From assembly GCF_002209555.1 (NCBI RefSeq), contig NZ_NJIF01000002.1:186001-250000 (forward strand): a stretch of 64,000 nucleotides of DNA. The letters run 5' to 3'. The notes below the pieces were generated by a model that made no database searches, was not told the origin of the DNA, and was given only the letters and a program-made list of their open reading frames with translations. A program made the position numbers and the translations under genes. Shown piece by piece: positions 16,426 to 26,517 of the stretch (position 1 is its first letter; every line of letters begins with the position of its first letter). The DNA comes from Achromobacter insolitus (lineage in GTDB: Bacteria > Pseudomonadota > Gammaproteobacteria > Burkholderiales > Burkholderiaceae_B).

Positions 16426-17952
16426 TTACTTGCTCAGCAGCGCGGCACGCGGGGTGCCGGCAGGACGTCCGGAACCGCCATTGCCTGCCGGGCGGGCGGA
16501 CCCTTCCGGACGGCGGTGGTTCTGCTGCGGACGGCCTTCGTTGCGGCCAGCGTGGGCCGGACGGTCGGCGGGCTTGCCGTCGCGGGGGCCGTGGCTGGCG
16601 CGGCCTTCGCCGCCGGCACGGGCCGGCGCCGGGGCGCGGTTGCCTGAAGCTGCGCGTGGCTGGCCCTGGCCCTGGCTTTGCGCCGGACGCGAGCGGCCGC
16701 CGTTGCCATTGCCGCCGCGACCGCCATTGCGGCCGCCGCCGCCGCGCGGGCTGCGGTTGTCTTCGTCGCGTTCCTGGCGGTCGTAGGCCGCGGCGGTCGT
16801 GGCCGGCGGCGTCCAGCCTTCCACGGCCTTGCGTTCGATAGGCTTCTTGATCAGGCGCTCGATGTCCTTGAGCAGCTTGATTTCGCTATTGTCGACCAGC
16901 GAGATCGCGGCGCCGGTGGACCCAGCACGGCCGGTGCGGCCGATACGGTGCACATAGTCTTCAGGGACGTTGGGCAGTTCGAAGTTCACCACCTGTGGCA
17001 ACTGGTCGATGTCCAGGCCACGCGCGGCGATGTCGGTCGCCACCAGCACCGTCACGGTGTTGTCCTTGAAGCCGGCCAGCGCGCGGGTGCGGGCCGATTG
17101 GCTTTTGTTGCCGTGGATCGCGGCGGCGGTCAGGCCATCCTTGACCAGCTTTTCGGCCAGGCGGTTGGCGCCGTGCTTGGTGCGGGTGAATACCAGCACC
17201 TGGTGCCAGCCGCTTTCGCGGATGATGTGGCTGATGAGGTCGCGCTTGTGGTGCTGTTCCACCAGGTGCACCGTCTGGGTGACCAGCTCGGTCGCGGTGT
17301 TGCGCGGGGTGACCGACACTTCGCCGGGGTTGTTCAGCACGCCGCGCGCGAGGGTGCGGATTTCGTCGGAGAACGTTGCCGAGAACAGCAGATTCTGGCG
17401 CTGCTTGGGCAAGAGAGCGAGGATCTTGCGGATGTCGCGGATGAAGCCCATGTCCAGCATGCGGTCGGCTTCGTCCAGCACCAGGATCTCGACGCCGGAC
17501 AGGTCCACCGTCTTCTGGCCGCAATGATCCAAGAGGCGGCCGGGCGTGGCGACCAGGATGTCGAGCGGCTTTCTCAGCGCGGAGATCTGGGGATTGATAT
17601 TGACGCCGCCGAACATCACCATGGACGACAGCGGGGTGTACTTGCCGTAGGTTTGCACCGATTCCTCGACCTGCGCGGTCAATTCACGCGTCGGGGTCAG
17701 GATCAGGCAGCGCGGCCGGCCAGGCTTGCGCTGCTCGGGTTTTTTCTGCATCAGCAGATGCAGGATGGGCAGCGTGAAGCCGGCGGTCTTGCCGGTGCCG
17801 GTCTGCGCGGCGGCGAGCAAATCGCCACCCTTGAGGACCTGGGGAATGGCCTGGGCCTGAATGGGAGTGGGTGCGGTGTAGCCGGTCTCGGCAATGGCGC
17901 GCAACAGGGAATCAGCCAGCCCGAGGTCGGCAAAAGGGGAAGAGGTAGTCAA
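16426..17952 (-). CDS. rhlE: DEAD-box RNA helicase RhlE
   Basis: 508-aa ATP-dependent RNA helicase for ribosome assembly and RNA turnover. Q motif [11 protein letters not shown], motif I AQTGTGKT (residues 49-56), PTREL, DEAD ([11 protein letters not shown]), SAT and the C-terminal HRIGRTGR are all present. The last 120 or so residues are low-complexity Gly/Arg/Asn/Ala and probably bind RNA. The start codon is TTG, with a GGAG ribosome site at the right distance and no in-frame ATG nearby. The LysE-type gene follows closely. Confidence 0.95.
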   Translation of the reverse strand: MTTSSPFADLGLADSLLRAIAETGYTAPTPIQAQAIPQVLKGGDLLAAAQTGTGKTAGFTLPILHLLMQKKPEQRKPGRPRCLILTPTRELTAQVEESVQTYGKYTPLSSMVMFGGVNINPQISALRKPLDILVATPGRLLDHCGQKTVDLSGVEILVLDEADRMLDMGFIRDIRKILALLPKQRQNLLFSATFSDEIRTLARGVLNNPGEVSVTPRNTATELVTQTVHLVEQHHKRDLISHIIRESGWHQVLVFTRTKHGANRLAEKLVKDGLTAAAIHGNKSQSARTRALAGFKDNTVTVLVATDIAARGLDIDQLPQVVNFELPNVPEDYVHRIGRTGRAGSTGAAISLVDNSEIKLLKDIERLIKKPIERKAVEGWTPPATTAAAYDRQERDEDNRSPRGGGGRNGGRGGNGNGGRSRPAQSQGQGQPRAASGNRAPAPARAGGEGRASHGPRDGKPADRPAHAGRNEGRPQQNHRRPEGSARPAGNGGSGRPAGTPRAALLSK

Positions 17953-18255
17953 AACAACTCCAGCGGCAGCCCGTCGCTCAAGTTGAGAGACTCCAATCCA
18001 GGCGGACGAATAAGGAGAAAAGGGAAGCGCCCTGATGGGCGAAGCTTGGCAGCGAAGGGCCTAGCGGACGTGTGCAGATTGGCAAAGCACACGAGGCGAT
18101 TGTAGCTGATGTGGCGTGGCGGTACCGCCCGGGAGGGATGGCCCTGTATCAATAAGCAACATATTGCAGCGCCTTTGCACGAAATAAGTGTTTTCCCTAG
18201 GCTGTAATACCTATAATCCGTCCGCTTTCATCCATTTGAAGAATAAAGGATTGCA
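17953..18255. other. Divergent region between rhlE and the YdgA-like gene
   Basis: 303 bases without a supported gene. The right part holds a perfect -10 TATAAT at 18212-18217, 38 bases before the YdgA-like start, with no good -35. The left part carries the rhlE ribosome site. No operator symmetry stands out. Confidence 0.45.
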
Positions 18256-19728
18256 ATGAAAAAATCGGCAATTTTGGGCCTTGTCGTCGCGCTGGGCGCG
18301 GTCTGGACCGGCACGGCCTGGTACACGGGCCAGAAGGCCGAGGCTTTCGTCAAGCAATCGATCGAGCAAGCCAATGTTGAACTGAAGAAGTTCGGCGAAA
18401 AATGGGGTGTGACCCCCGTGGTTGAGCTGGTGTCGTTCGACCGCGGCGTGTTTACGTCCACCGAGCGCTACCGCGTCAAGTTCACCGAGCCGGCTGCCGA
18501 CGGCAAGCCGGCCCAGGATCACGAACTCGTATTCGTCGAGCACCTGGACCATGGTCCTTTCCCGCTGTCCAACCTGAAGTCGGGCTCCCTGGCTCCTGCC
18601 ATGGTGGCCAGCCGCTTCCAGCTGGAAGAGACGCCCCTGGTCAAGGAATGGTTTGCCGCCGCCAAGGGCGCGGCGCCCCTGTCCGGCGCCTATAGCGTCA
18701 GCTACGCCAAGAACATCACCGGCAATTTCGACATGGCTCCGGTGGAATTCGCCAAGGACGCCAATAGCCTGAAGTTCTCGGGCATGAAGGGCGATGTGAC
18801 CTACGCCACCGGCAGCAAGCACGGCACGGTTGCGCTGAACGCCGACAGCCTGGTGCTGGCGGGCGAATCCGAAGACAGCGACATCGTCAGCATGGCCATG
18901 TCGGGCCTGACCTTGACCAGCGACATGACGCCGGCCTCGAACGATATGTACGTGGGCAGCCAGAAGGTCGGCCTCAAGAACTGGACGATCACCTCCAAGG
19001 AAAAGCCGCCGGTCCAGCTCAAGGACACCGCCATCACCGTCGACATGACGGAAGCCAACTCGCTGATGGGCGTAAAGATGGCCATGGATTTCGGCATGAT
19101 CAACGTGCAGGACAAGGACATGGCCGGCCTGAAGCTGGTCCTGGACGCCCAGAAGCTGGATTCGAAGGCCTTCAAGGCGTTGAACGATGTCTATGAAGCC
19201 GCGTCGCGCCGCATGATGCAGAGCAAGGACGAGGAACAGGCTCCCCAGTTCACGGATGAGGAAAAGCAGGTCATCAAGACCAACGTCGAACTGCTGTTGG
19301 CTGGCAATCCGACGCTGGCGGTGTCGCCGCTGGAAGTGCGCACGGCCAATGGCACGTCGACCTTCAACCTGGACCTGGACATGGCCAAGCCGGCCTCGCT
19401 GGACGGCGAATTCGCCGATACGTTGATGCAGACGATCCGCAAGCTCAACGCCAAGCTGGTGCTGTCCAAGGGCAACCTGAGCGACCTGATGGCCATCGAG
19501 CCGCAGGTGCGTGGCGTGCCGGCCGAGCAGGCTCAGCAAACCGCCAAGGGCCAGGCTGAAATGGTGGGCACCATGGCTACCGCCATGGGCATGGCCAAGG
19601 TCGAGAACAACAACATCGTGACCTACCTGAACTACGCCGACGGCCAGGTCGACTTCAATGGCAAGAAGATGCCTGTTGAACAGTTCCTGATGATGGTGAT
19701 GAGCGGCGCGATGGGCGGCGCTCGCTAA
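18256..19728 (+). CDS. ydgA: YdgA/DUF945-family protein
   Basis: 490-aa envelope protein of the DUF945 family. An uncleaved N-terminal signal anchor (AILGLVVALGAVWTGTAWYT, residues 5-24) is followed by a long repetitive beta-rich domain of the usual DUF945 length. The motif SFDRGVFTSTERYRVKF near residue 60 is characteristic. An AAAGGA ribosome site lies at the right distance. The molecular function of the family is not established. A strong terminator follows, so this is a single-gene unit. Confidence 0.85.
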   Translation: MKKSAILGLVVALGAVWTGTAWYTGQKAEAFVKQSIEQANVELKKFGEKWGVTPVVELVSFDRGVFTSTERYRVKFTEPAADGKPAQDHELVFVEHLDHGPFPLSNLKSGSLAPAMVASRFQLEETPLVKEWFAAAKGAAPLSGAYSVSYAKNITGNFDMAPVEFAKDANSLKFSGMKGDVTYATGSKHGTVALNADSLVLAGESEDSDIVSMAMSGLTLTSDMTPASNDMYVGSQKVGLKNWTITSKEKPPVQLKDTAITVDMTEANSLMGVKMAMDFGMINVQDKDMAGLKLVLDAQKLDSKAFKALNDVYEAASRRMMQSKDEEQAPQFTDEEKQVIKTNVELLLAGNPTLAVSPLEVRTANGTSTFNLDLDMAKPASLDGEFADTLMQTIRKLNAKLVLSKGNLSDLMAIEPQVRGVPAEQAQQTAKGQAEMVGTMATAMGMAKVENNNIVTYLNYADGQVDFNGKKMPVEQFLMMVMSGAMGGAR

Positions 19729-19765
19729 ACCGGGCGAACCGTCCGCAGCAGAGGCGGTATCGAAG

Positions 19766-19796
19766 GCCGCCGCGCCCAGGGCGCGGCGGCTTTTTC
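19766..19796 (+). terminator. Terminator of the YdgA-like gene
   Basis: Stem GCCGCCGCGCC/GGCGCGGCGGC with a 3-base loop, then T5 on the plus strand. Confidence 0.88.
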
Positions 19797-19822
19797 ATTT
19801 GCGGTTCCGGGCCGGGGTCGGC

Positions 19823-21031
19823 TCAGAGCGGCAAGGCGCCGGCCGCGACTTCCCCGTTACGCAGCACTGCGACGTGGAAGCGCTTGTCGGCCGCTTTCGT
19901 GATGTCTTCGGTGGGATCGCCCTGCACCAGCAGCAGGTCGGCCACATTGCCATCGGCGATGGCGCCGTGCAGGTCCATGCCCATCAAGTCGTGGCCGCGC
20001 GACGTACCGGCAATCAGGGCATCCACGGGCGTCATGCCGAACTCCACCATGTAGGCAAGTTCCATGGCGTTCTCGCCATGCAGGTTGAACGGGGTGCCGG
20101 CGTCGGTGCCCAGTGCGATGCGTCCGCCTGCCTTGTAGTACATCTGAAACGATTCGCGGTGGCGCTGTTCCACCGCGCGCGCCTTTTCGACGGCATAGGC
20201 GGGGATACCGTTGTCGGCATTGGCGATGATGTTGCGCACGGCTGCGATGGTGGGCACCAGATAGGTCTGGGCGTCCAGCATCTCGCGCAGGCACTCATCG
20301 TCCATGAAGATGCCGTGTTCGATCGAGTCGATGCCGGCGCGCACCGCATTCAGAATGCCCAGCGTGCCTTGCGCATGGCTGGCGGTGCTTTTGCGGAAAC
20401 GCTTGGCTTCATGCACGCCAGCCTTCATTTCATCGAAGCTGTAATGCGCGTCCATGGGGCTGACGCCCGGCGTCATGACGCCGCCCGTGGCCATGATCTT
20501 CACCAGGTCGCAACCGGCGTGCACCTGCTCGCGAACGGCCTTGATCACGTCTTCACAGCCATCGGCGACACGGCCGATGCGGTTGCCGTGGCCGCCCGTC
20601 ATGCAGATGATGCGGCCCGAGGCCTTGATCGTGGGCCCTGGAAACACACCGCGCGCGATGGCGTCGCGCACACCGAACTCCAGGTAGTCCTTGCCGCCGC
20701 AATCGCGCAGCGCGGTGACGCCGCCGCGCAGGCTGGCCTGGGCGTTTTCCAGCGCGGTCAGCGTGATCTGGGCCGGACCCTGCTTGCTCAGTTGGGCGTT
20801 CGGATCGGCCCCGCCCGTGTAGACCAGGTGGACGTGGCAGTCGGCCAGGCTGGGCATCAGGGTCATGCCGTCGGTGCGTACGGTGATGCCCGCATACCCG
20901 GAGAACTCACCGGCCGGCGCCACGCGCGCGATGTGCCGGTCTTCGACCAGCACGCCGTGGTTGGGCAGCAGCTTGCCCTTGCCGTCGAAAACCTGGCCGC
21001 CTATGAACAGGGTCTGTCGTGTTGCCGTCAT
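19823..21031 (-). CDS. Metal-dependent amidohydrolase, Xaa-Pro/Xaa-Arg dipeptidase-like
   Basis: 402-aa TIM-barrel amidohydrolase. Metal ligands are readable: H66 and H68 (DCHVHL), K178 (LVKIMATGG), H219 (ASHAQG), H239 (IEHG) and D310 (GTDAGTP), the pattern of binuclear zinc dipeptidases related to imidazolonepropionase. No signal peptide, so it is cytoplasmic. It is the last gene of the peptide ABC importer operon, 25 bases after the ATPase, so it probably hydrolyses the imported peptide. The start at 21031 is chosen because the longer frame overlaps the ATPase gene. Confidence 0.85.
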   Translation of the reverse strand: MTATRQTLFIGGQVFDGKGKLLPNHGVLVEDRHIARVAPAGEFSGYAGITVRTDGMTLMPSLADCHVHLVYTGGADPNAQLSKQGPAQITLTALENAQASLRGGVTALRDCGGKDYLEFGVRDAIARGVFPGPTIKASGRIICMTGGHGNRIGRVADGCEDVIKAVREQVHAGCDLVKIMATGGVMTPGVSPMDAHYSFDEMKAGVHEAKRFRKSTASHAQGTLGILNAVRAGIDSIEHGIFMDDECLREMLDAQTYLVPTIAAVRNIIANADNGIPAYAVEKARAVEQRHRESFQMYYKAGGRIALGTDAGTPFNLHGENAMELAYMVEFGMTPVDALIAGTSRGHDLMGMDLHGAIADGNVADLLLVQGDPTEDITKAADKRFHVAVLRNGEVAAGALPL

Positions 21032-21056
21032 GTCTCGCTCCGGATTGCGCCTGGCG

Positions 21057-22784
21057 CTACTCCGCCACGTCCAGGCCCTCGCGGGACATGGATTGCAGGC
21101 GGGGCATGAGGCCAAGCAGGTGTTGGCTGTAGGGATGCTGCGGGCGTTCGAAGAGGTCTTCGGTATCTGCCACTTCCAGGAGCTCGCCATAGCGCATTAC
21201 GCCCACGCGGTCGCACATCTGGCGGATCACCGGCAGATCGTGGCTGATGAACAGCATGGTCAGGCCGAGTTCCTCTTGCAGGTCTTTCAGCAGATTCAGG
21301 ATCTGCGCCTGGATCGAGACGTCCAGCGCCGAGGTCGGTTCGTCGCAGATCAGGAAGCGGGGGCGCGTGGCCAGGGCGCGGGCGATGCAGATGCGTTGAC
21401 GCTGTCCGCCTGAAAATTCGTGCGGGAAGCGTTCGGCGGCGCGGTCGCCCAGGCCTACCACGTCCAACAAGTCGGCCACGATGCGGCGTGCTTCCGCTTC
21501 ATTTGCGGCGAGCTTGTGGAAGCGGATCGGTTCGGCCACGATGTCCAGCACGCGCATGCGCGGATTGAGCGAGGAAAACGGATCCTGGAAGATCATCTGG
21601 ATCTGCCGCCGGAACGGGTTCAGCTGCTTTTCGCCCTTGAGCGCGGTCAGGTCGGTGCCACCAAAATTGACCGAGCCTTCACTGGGCGTGTACAGGCCGG
21701 AGATCAGCCGCGCGACGGTGGACTTGCCGGAACCGGACTCGCCCACCAAGCCGAATACCTCGCCCTCGCCAATCGAGAAGTTGACGCGCTTGACCGCGTC
21801 CAGCGTGCGCTGGTTGCGCTTGAGCAGCGCGCTCTTCAAGACGAAGCGCATGCTCAAGTCGCACACCTGCACCAGCGGGCCGTCAGTGCGCGCGCCGAAG
21901 TCGCGGCGCTGCCCGAGCCAGTGCGTGGCCAGGTCCAGCGGTTGCGCGGGCTTCTTCACGTCCTCGATGTAAGTGACCAGCGGGAAGCGCTTGAGCTTGA
22001 TATCGGGACGCGGCACGGCCGAGATCAAGCTGCGGGTGTACGGATGGTCGGGATCGCCCAGGATCTTGGCGGTAGGACCCTGTTCGACCAGTTTGCCGTG
22101 ATACAGCACCGCCACGCGGTCAGTCACGTCCGCGATCACGCCCATGTCGTGCGTGATGATGATCATGCCGACCTGCTCTTCACGGCAAAGCTTCTTGAGC
22201 AGTTCCAGGATCTGAGCCTGGATGGACACGTCGAGCGCGGTGGTGGGCTCGTCGGCAATGATGACTTCGGGTTCGCAGCACAGTGCCAGCGCGATCACCA
22301 CGCGCTGCCGCATGCCGCCGGAGAATTGATGCGGGTACTGTTTGACGCGCAGCTCCGGCTTGTCGATGCCGACTTGCGCCAGCAACTGCACGGCGCGCTT
22401 TTGCGCTTCGGCCTGCGACAGGTTCAGGTGTACCTGCATGGTTTCGACCAGCTGGCTTTCCACCGTCTGCAGCGGGTCAAGCGAGGTCAGCGGATCCTGA
22501 AAGATCATGCCGATGCGGCGGCCGCGAACTTTGCGTTTTTGCGCGGGATTGAGCGTGTCGATGCGTTCGCCGTTCAGCAGCACGGCGCCGCCGGCCAGGC
22601 GGCCCGGCGCTTCCAGCAGGCCGATCACGGCATTGCCTATGGTGGACTTGCCGGCGCCCGATTCGCCCACCACCCCGAGGATCTCGCCCTTTTCCAGCGA
22701 GAGCGAGACGCCGTCCACGGCCACCAGCGTGCCGCGGCGACTGGGAAATTCGATGCGGATGTCTTCAATGTTCAACAGGGCCAT
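21057..22784 (-). CDS. Fused dipeptide/oligopeptide ABC transporter ATPase (DppD-DppF type)
   Basis: 575-aa protein with two complete nucleotide-binding domains in tandem. The first (about 1-260) has Walker [10 protein letters not shown] at 40-48. The second (about 310-570) has GESGSGKST. Each has a signature (FSGGMRQR and FSGGQRQR) and a DEPT(T/S)[11 protein letters not shown] Walker B. These are the OppD/DppD and OppF/DppF halves, usually separate genes, joined here as in GsiA-like proteins. Each half ends with a peptide-transporter C-terminal motif containing HPYT or HPYS. It energises the two permeases upstream. Confidence 0.93.
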   Translation of the reverse strand: MALLNIEDIRIEFPSRRGTLVAVDGVSLSLEKGEILGVVGESGAGKSTIGNAVIGLLEAPGRLAGGAVLLNGERIDTLNPAQKRKVRGRRIGMIFQDPLTSLDPLQTVESQLVETMQVHLNLSQAEAQKRAVQLLAQVGIDKPELRVKQYPHQFSGGMRQRVVIALALCCEPEVIIADEPTTALDVSIQAQILELLKKLCREEQVGMIIITHDMGVIADVTDRVAVLYHGKLVEQGPTAKILGDPDHPYTRSLISAVPRPDIKLKRFPLVTYIEDVKKPAQPLDLATHWLGQRRDFGARTDGPLVQVCDLSMRFVLKSALLKRNQRTLDAVKRVNFSIGEGEVFGLVGESGSGKSTVARLISGLYTPSEGSVNFGGTDLTALKGEKQLNPFRRQIQMIFQDPFSSLNPRMRVLDIVAEPIRFHKLAANEAEARRIVADLLDVVGLGDRAAERFPHEFSGGQRQRICIARALATRPRFLICDEPTSALDVSIQAQILNLLKDLQEELGLTMLFISHDLPVIRQMCDRVGVMRYGELLEVADTEDLFERPQHPYSQHLLGLMPRLQSMSREGLDVAE

Positions 22785-22791
22785 GGCGTCC

Positions 22792-23718
22792 TCAGCGCAG
22801 CTTGGGGTTGAGCGCGTCGCGCAGCCAGTCGCCCAGCAGGTTGACCGACAGCACCAGCGCCACCAGCGCGATGCCGGGGAATATGGAGATCCACCACATG
22901 CCGGAGAAGAGGTAGCTGTTGCCGATGCGGATCAATGTGCCCAACGACGGCGCCGTGGGTGGCACGCCCACGCCCAGGAACGAAAGCGTGGCTTCTGTGA
23001 TGATGGCGATGGCCAGGTGGATGGTGGCGATGACCAGCACCGGCCCCATGACGTTGGGCAGGATATGCCGGCGCAGGATGGTGAAGGGACCAATGCCGAT
23101 GAGGCGGGCTGCCTGCACGTATTCCTTGTTGCGTTCCACCAGCGTGGAACCGCGCACGGTGCGGGCGTATTGCACCCAGCCGGAGATGCCGATGGCGAAG
23201 ATCAGCACGTATAGCGCCAACTGGTCGTGCATGTCGCGCGGCAAGAGGCCCCGCGCCACGCCGTCGATCAGCAGCGCTACCAGGATGGCAGGGAACGACA
23301 GCTGCACGTCGGCGATGCGCATGATGAAGCTGTCCACGCGGCCGCCGGCGTAGCCGCTGATAAGGCCCAGCGTCACGCCCAGCACCATAGAGAACAGCAC
23401 TGAGGCAAAGCCCACCAGCAACGACACGCGCGAACCGTACAGCACGGCCGACAGGATGTCGCGGCCCTGGTCGTCGGTGCCCAACAGGAAGTCGGGACTG
23501 CCGCCCTCTTCCCACGACGGCGGCGTGTTGGCGTCCATGATGCTCAAGGACGCCAGGTCGAAGGGGTTGTGCGGCGCGACGACAGGCGCAAACAGCGCAC
23601 CCAGCAAGATGGCCAGCGTGACGATCGCGGCGATGATCGCGCCCGGCGAACGCTTGAAGCTGTGCCAGAGGTCACTGTCCGCCGCGCGGGTGAAGAATGG
23701 AGCGATGCGAGCAATCAT
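22792..23718 (-). CDS. Peptide ABC transporter permease (DppC type)
   Basis: 308-aa inner-membrane permease of the BPD_transp_1 family. A cytoplasmic N-terminal stretch is followed by TM1 (AIIAAIVTLAILLGALFA), a large periplasmic loop, and about five more helices. The EAA-type ATPase-contact loop reads YVQAARLIGIGPFTILRRH. The start at 23718 is chosen for its AAGGAAA ribosome site. Seven bases separate its stop from the ATPase start. An intergenic repeat with terminator shape separates it from the first permease. Confidence 0.9.
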   Translation of the reverse strand: MIARIAPFFTRAADSDLWHSFKRSPGAIIAAIVTLAILLGALFAPVVAPHNPFDLASLSIMDANTPPSWEEGGSPDFLLGTDDQGRDILSAVLYGSRVSLLVGFASVLFSMVLGVTLGLISGYAGGRVDSFIMRIADVQLSFPAILVALLIDGVARGLLPRDMHDQLALYVLIFAIGISGWVQYARTVRGSTLVERNKEYVQAARLIGIGPFTILRRHILPNVMGPVLVIATIHLAIAIITEATLSFLGVGVPPTAPSLGTLIRIGNSYLFSGMWWISIFPGIALVALVLSVNLLGDWLRDALNPKLR

Positions 23719-23751
23719 ATGATTTCCTTTTTTACCGCCGGGCCGTCCCAA

Positions 23752-23806
23752 GGTAAAAAGCGCCCCCTCGGGGGGCAGCAAGCCGCAGGCGCGGCGTGGG
23801 GGTTAT
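23752..23806 (-). repeat. Dispersed intergenic repeat, copy A
   Basis: On the minus strand it begins ACCCCCACGCCGCGCCTGCG and continues GGCTTGCTGCCCCCC, GAGGGGGCGCTTTTT. It starts a few bases after a stop codon. The last part is a C5-CGA-G5 hairpin followed by T5, a working terminator shape inside the operon. Copy B (59069-59117) is clearly related and copy C (52866-52914) more distantly. Confidence 0.7.
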
Positions 23807-23809
23807 TCA

Positions 23810-24781
23810 TCATTTGCTCTGCACGCGCAGACGCGGGTCCACGGCGAAGTACAGCAGGTCGACGACCAGGTTGATGAGCACGAACATGAAGGCGATCAGC
23901 ACCAGGTAGGCGGCCATGACGGGGATGTCCACCATGCTGATGGCCTGGATGAACAACAGCCCCATGCCGGGCCACTGGAACACCGTCTCGGTGATGATGG
24001 CGAAAGCGATGATGGAGCCCAGCTGCAGCCCCGTGATCGTAATCACGGGGACCATCGTGTTCTTCAGGGCATGGCGGAAATTGATCAGGCGTTCCGGCAG
24101 GCCGCGGGCGCGCGCAAACTTGATGAAGTCGGCGCGCAGCACCTCCAGCATCTCTGCGCGCACCAGGCGCATGATCAGCGTCATCTGGAAAAGCGCCAAT
24201 GTGATGGCCGGCATGATCAGCGCCAGCCAGCCGGATTTGGTCAGGAACCCCGTGGTCCACCAGCCCAGGCTGACTACGTCGCCGCGCCCGAAGCTTGGCA
24301 GCCATCGCAGCTGCACCCCAAAGACCAGGATTAGCAGGATGCCGATAAGGAACGTGGGCAGTGAGATGCCGGCCAGTGAAATTGCCATGAAAGTCTTGGA
24401 CAGCACGCCGTGGCGCTTGAGCGCGGTGTAGATGCCCATCGGGATGCCAAGCGCCAGCGCCATGACGGCGGAGACGAACGACAGTTCCAGCGTAGCGGGC
24501 ATGCGCTCTTCAAGCAGTTCGCTGACTGGTCGGCGCTGGCGGTATGAAATGCCGAAATCACCTTGCGCAGCGTTGCCGACGAAGCGCGCAAACTGGACCA
24601 CGAAAGGGTCGTCCAGGCCGAGTTCGCCGCGCAGTTGCGCGCGTTGTTCAGGCGTGGTGTCCTGGCCGACCATGCTGGCTACCGGATCGCCGACATAGCG
24701 GAACATGGAGAACGCGATCAGCGCCACCGTCAACATCACCAGCACCGACTGGATAAGCCGTTGCGCAATAAAGGAAAGCAT
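23810..24781 (-). CDS. Peptide ABC transporter permease (DppB type)
   Basis: 323-aa BPD_transp_1 permease with about six helices. The DppB/OppB N-terminal pattern (FIAQRLIQSVLVMLTVALIA) is followed by a periplasmic region beginning RYVGDPVASMVGQDTTPEQR. The EAA loop reads FIKFARARGLPERLINFRH. It is the second gene of the importer operon, 119 bases after the binding-protein gene, and forms the channel with the DppC-type permease. Confidence 0.92.
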   Translation of the reverse strand: MLSFIAQRLIQSVLVMLTVALIAFSMFRYVGDPVASMVGQDTTPEQRAQLRGELGLDDPFVVQFARFVGNAAQGDFGISYRQRRPVSELLEERMPATLELSFVSAVMALALGIPMGIYTALKRHGVLSKTFMAISLAGISLPTFLIGILLILVFGVQLRWLPSFGRGDVVSLGWWTTGFLTKSGWLALIMPAITLALFQMTLIMRLVRAEMLEVLRADFIKFARARGLPERLINFRHALKNTMVPVITITGLQLGSIIAFAIITETVFQWPGMGLLFIQAISMVDIPVMAAYLVLIAFMFVLINLVVDLLYFAVDPRLRVQSK

Positions 24782-24900
24782 TATCGGGAGCCCTCGTTTG
24801 CAGATGACGCCGGGCCGCGTTTCCGTTGCAAGCGGGAAGCGGGGCTGGGCCGGGCGCGCCCGGATGGCTTGCGCCGTCCGGGGCTCACATCGTCAGGGAT

Positions 24901-26517
24901 TTACGGCAGGACGACGTCGCGCAGGTCGAGCACGTCGTCGGCGCGCTGGATGACCTTGATGTTGTCCTTCACGCCCCAGGACATGGGTTGCTGGTGCAGC
25001 GGCAGGTAGCCGAAGTCGCTGCGCACGATGCCGAAGGCTTCCTTGATCATCGCGTTGCGCTTGGCCTGGTCGGTTTCCACGCCGATCTTGTCGGTGAGCT
25101 CGTCGACCTTCTTGTTGCAGTAGCCGCCCAGATTGAACTGCCCGGCCGCGGTCTTGGCATTGCGGCACGAGGTGAGGTTCAGCAGCGTGTTGTGCGCGTC
25201 GGTGGAGCTGGGCGTCCAACCCAGCATGTACATGCTGGTCTGGTTGCCGGCCTGCAGCAGGATCTTGCCGAAGTACTTGGACTTGGTCTGCGCCAGCAGG
25301 TTGATCTTGATGCCCACACGCGCGAGCATGCCGGCCACGGCCTGGCAGACCTTTTCGTCGTTGACGTAGCGGTCGTTCGGGCAGTCCATGGTCACGGTGA
25401 AGCCTTTGGGATAGCCTGCTTCGGCCAGCAGCTTCTTGGCACGTTCGGGATCCGGCTTGTACGGCGCGCCGAAGGAATCGTCATAACCGTTGATGGCGGT
25501 GGCGATGAGCGAGCCCAGCGGCTTGGCCGCCCCGCGCATGATCTTCTCGTTGATGGCCTTGGTATCCACGGCCAGCACCACGGCTTCACGCACCTTGGGA
25601 TCCTTGAAGGGGTTCTTGCCCTTCACGTCCGAGAACAGCAGTTCGTCGCGGTCCTGGTCCATGCCGATGAAGATGGCGCGTGCTTCGGGCGCGGTCAGCG
25701 GCTTTACGCCCTTGGCGTCTTCGAGACGTTTCCAGTCCTGCACGGGCACGGGCTGCACCAGGTCCATTTCGCCGGAGATCAGCGCCGCGACGCGGGTGGC
25801 TTCCTGCGTGATCGGCTGGAAGATGACCTCGTCCACGTTGGTCTTGATGTTCTTGTTCCAGTAGCCGTCGTAGCGCTTGAGCACCGTCTTCACGTCGGGC
25901 TGGCGCGAGACCAGCATGAATGGGCCAGTGCCGTTGGCGTTGAGGTTGGCGTAGTTGCCCTGGTTGTCGCCCTTGACGTTGGTGGCTTCGGTGGTCTTGT
26001 TCTTTTCAGCCCACGACTTGCTCATGATGTACAGGAACACCCATTCGCGCGGCAGGATGGGGTTGGGCGTGGGCGTGGTGACCTCGATGGTGTAATCGTC
26101 GACCTTCTTGATGTCCGAGGCCTTGGCGCCATAGCCCTTCATGTCGGAGCCCGGCGTCAGGCTGCGCTTCCAGGAGAAGATGACGTCGTCCGCCGTGAAC
26201 GGCGAACCGTCGTGGAATTTCACGCCCTTGCGCAGCTTGAACACCCATTTGGTGGGTTCTGGGTTTTCCCAGCTTTCCGCCAGCAATGGAGTGAGTTTCA
26301 GGTTGCCGTCGTAGCCGGCCAGCGTTTCGTAGATGTTGCCCTGGAAGCCGAGCGTGAACGTTTCGTTCAGGGCCATCGGATCCATGGACGTCGCATCGCC
26401 TTGGTAGGACCAATGAAAGGTCTTGGCGGCCGCGCCGGCGCTGAATGCCAGCGAGGCGGCGACGGCGGCGGCGAGCGCAGCTTGCTTCAGGTGGGGAATA
26501 GTACGCATAGCCCTCAT
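24901..26517 (-). CDS. Peptide ABC transporter substrate-binding protein (SBP_bac_5)
   Basis: 538-aa periplasmic receptor of the DppA/OppA family. A Sec signal peptide (about 1-30, ending AGAAAK) precedes the family motif AKTFHWSYQGDATSMDPM. Typical internal motifs are LRKGVKFHDGSPFTADDV and a Trp/Cys-containing C-terminal lobe. It is the first gene of the operon that also encodes two permeases, the fused ATPase and a dipeptidase-like enzyme. An in-frame ATG at 26508 is an alternative start; both have GGAG-like sites. Peptide use is inferred from the family. Confidence 0.92.
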   Translation of the reverse strand: MRAMRTIPHLKQAALAAAVAASLAFSAGAAAKTFHWSYQGDATSMDPMALNETFTLGFQGNIYETLAGYDGNLKLTPLLAESWENPEPTKWVFKLRKGVKFHDGSPFTADDVIFSWKRSLTPGSDMKGYGAKASDIKKVDDYTIEVTTPTPNPILPREWVFLYIMSKSWAEKNKTTEATNVKGDNQGNYANLNANGTGPFMLVSRQPDVKTVLKRYDGYWNKNIKTNVDEVIFQPITQEATRVAALISGEMDLVQPVPVQDWKRLEDAKGVKPLTAPEARAIFIGMDQDRDELLFSDVKGKNPFKDPKVREAVVLAVDTKAINEKIMRGAAKPLGSLIATAINGYDDSFGAPYKPDPERAKKLLAEAGYPKGFTVTMDCPNDRYVNDEKVCQAVAGMLARVGIKINLLAQTKSKYFGKILLQAGNQTSMYMLGWTPSSTDAHNTLLNLTSCRNAKTAAGQFNLGGYCNKKVDELTDKIGVETDQAKRNAMIKEAFGIVRSDFGYLPLHQQPMSWGVKDNIKVIQRADDVLDLRDVVLP

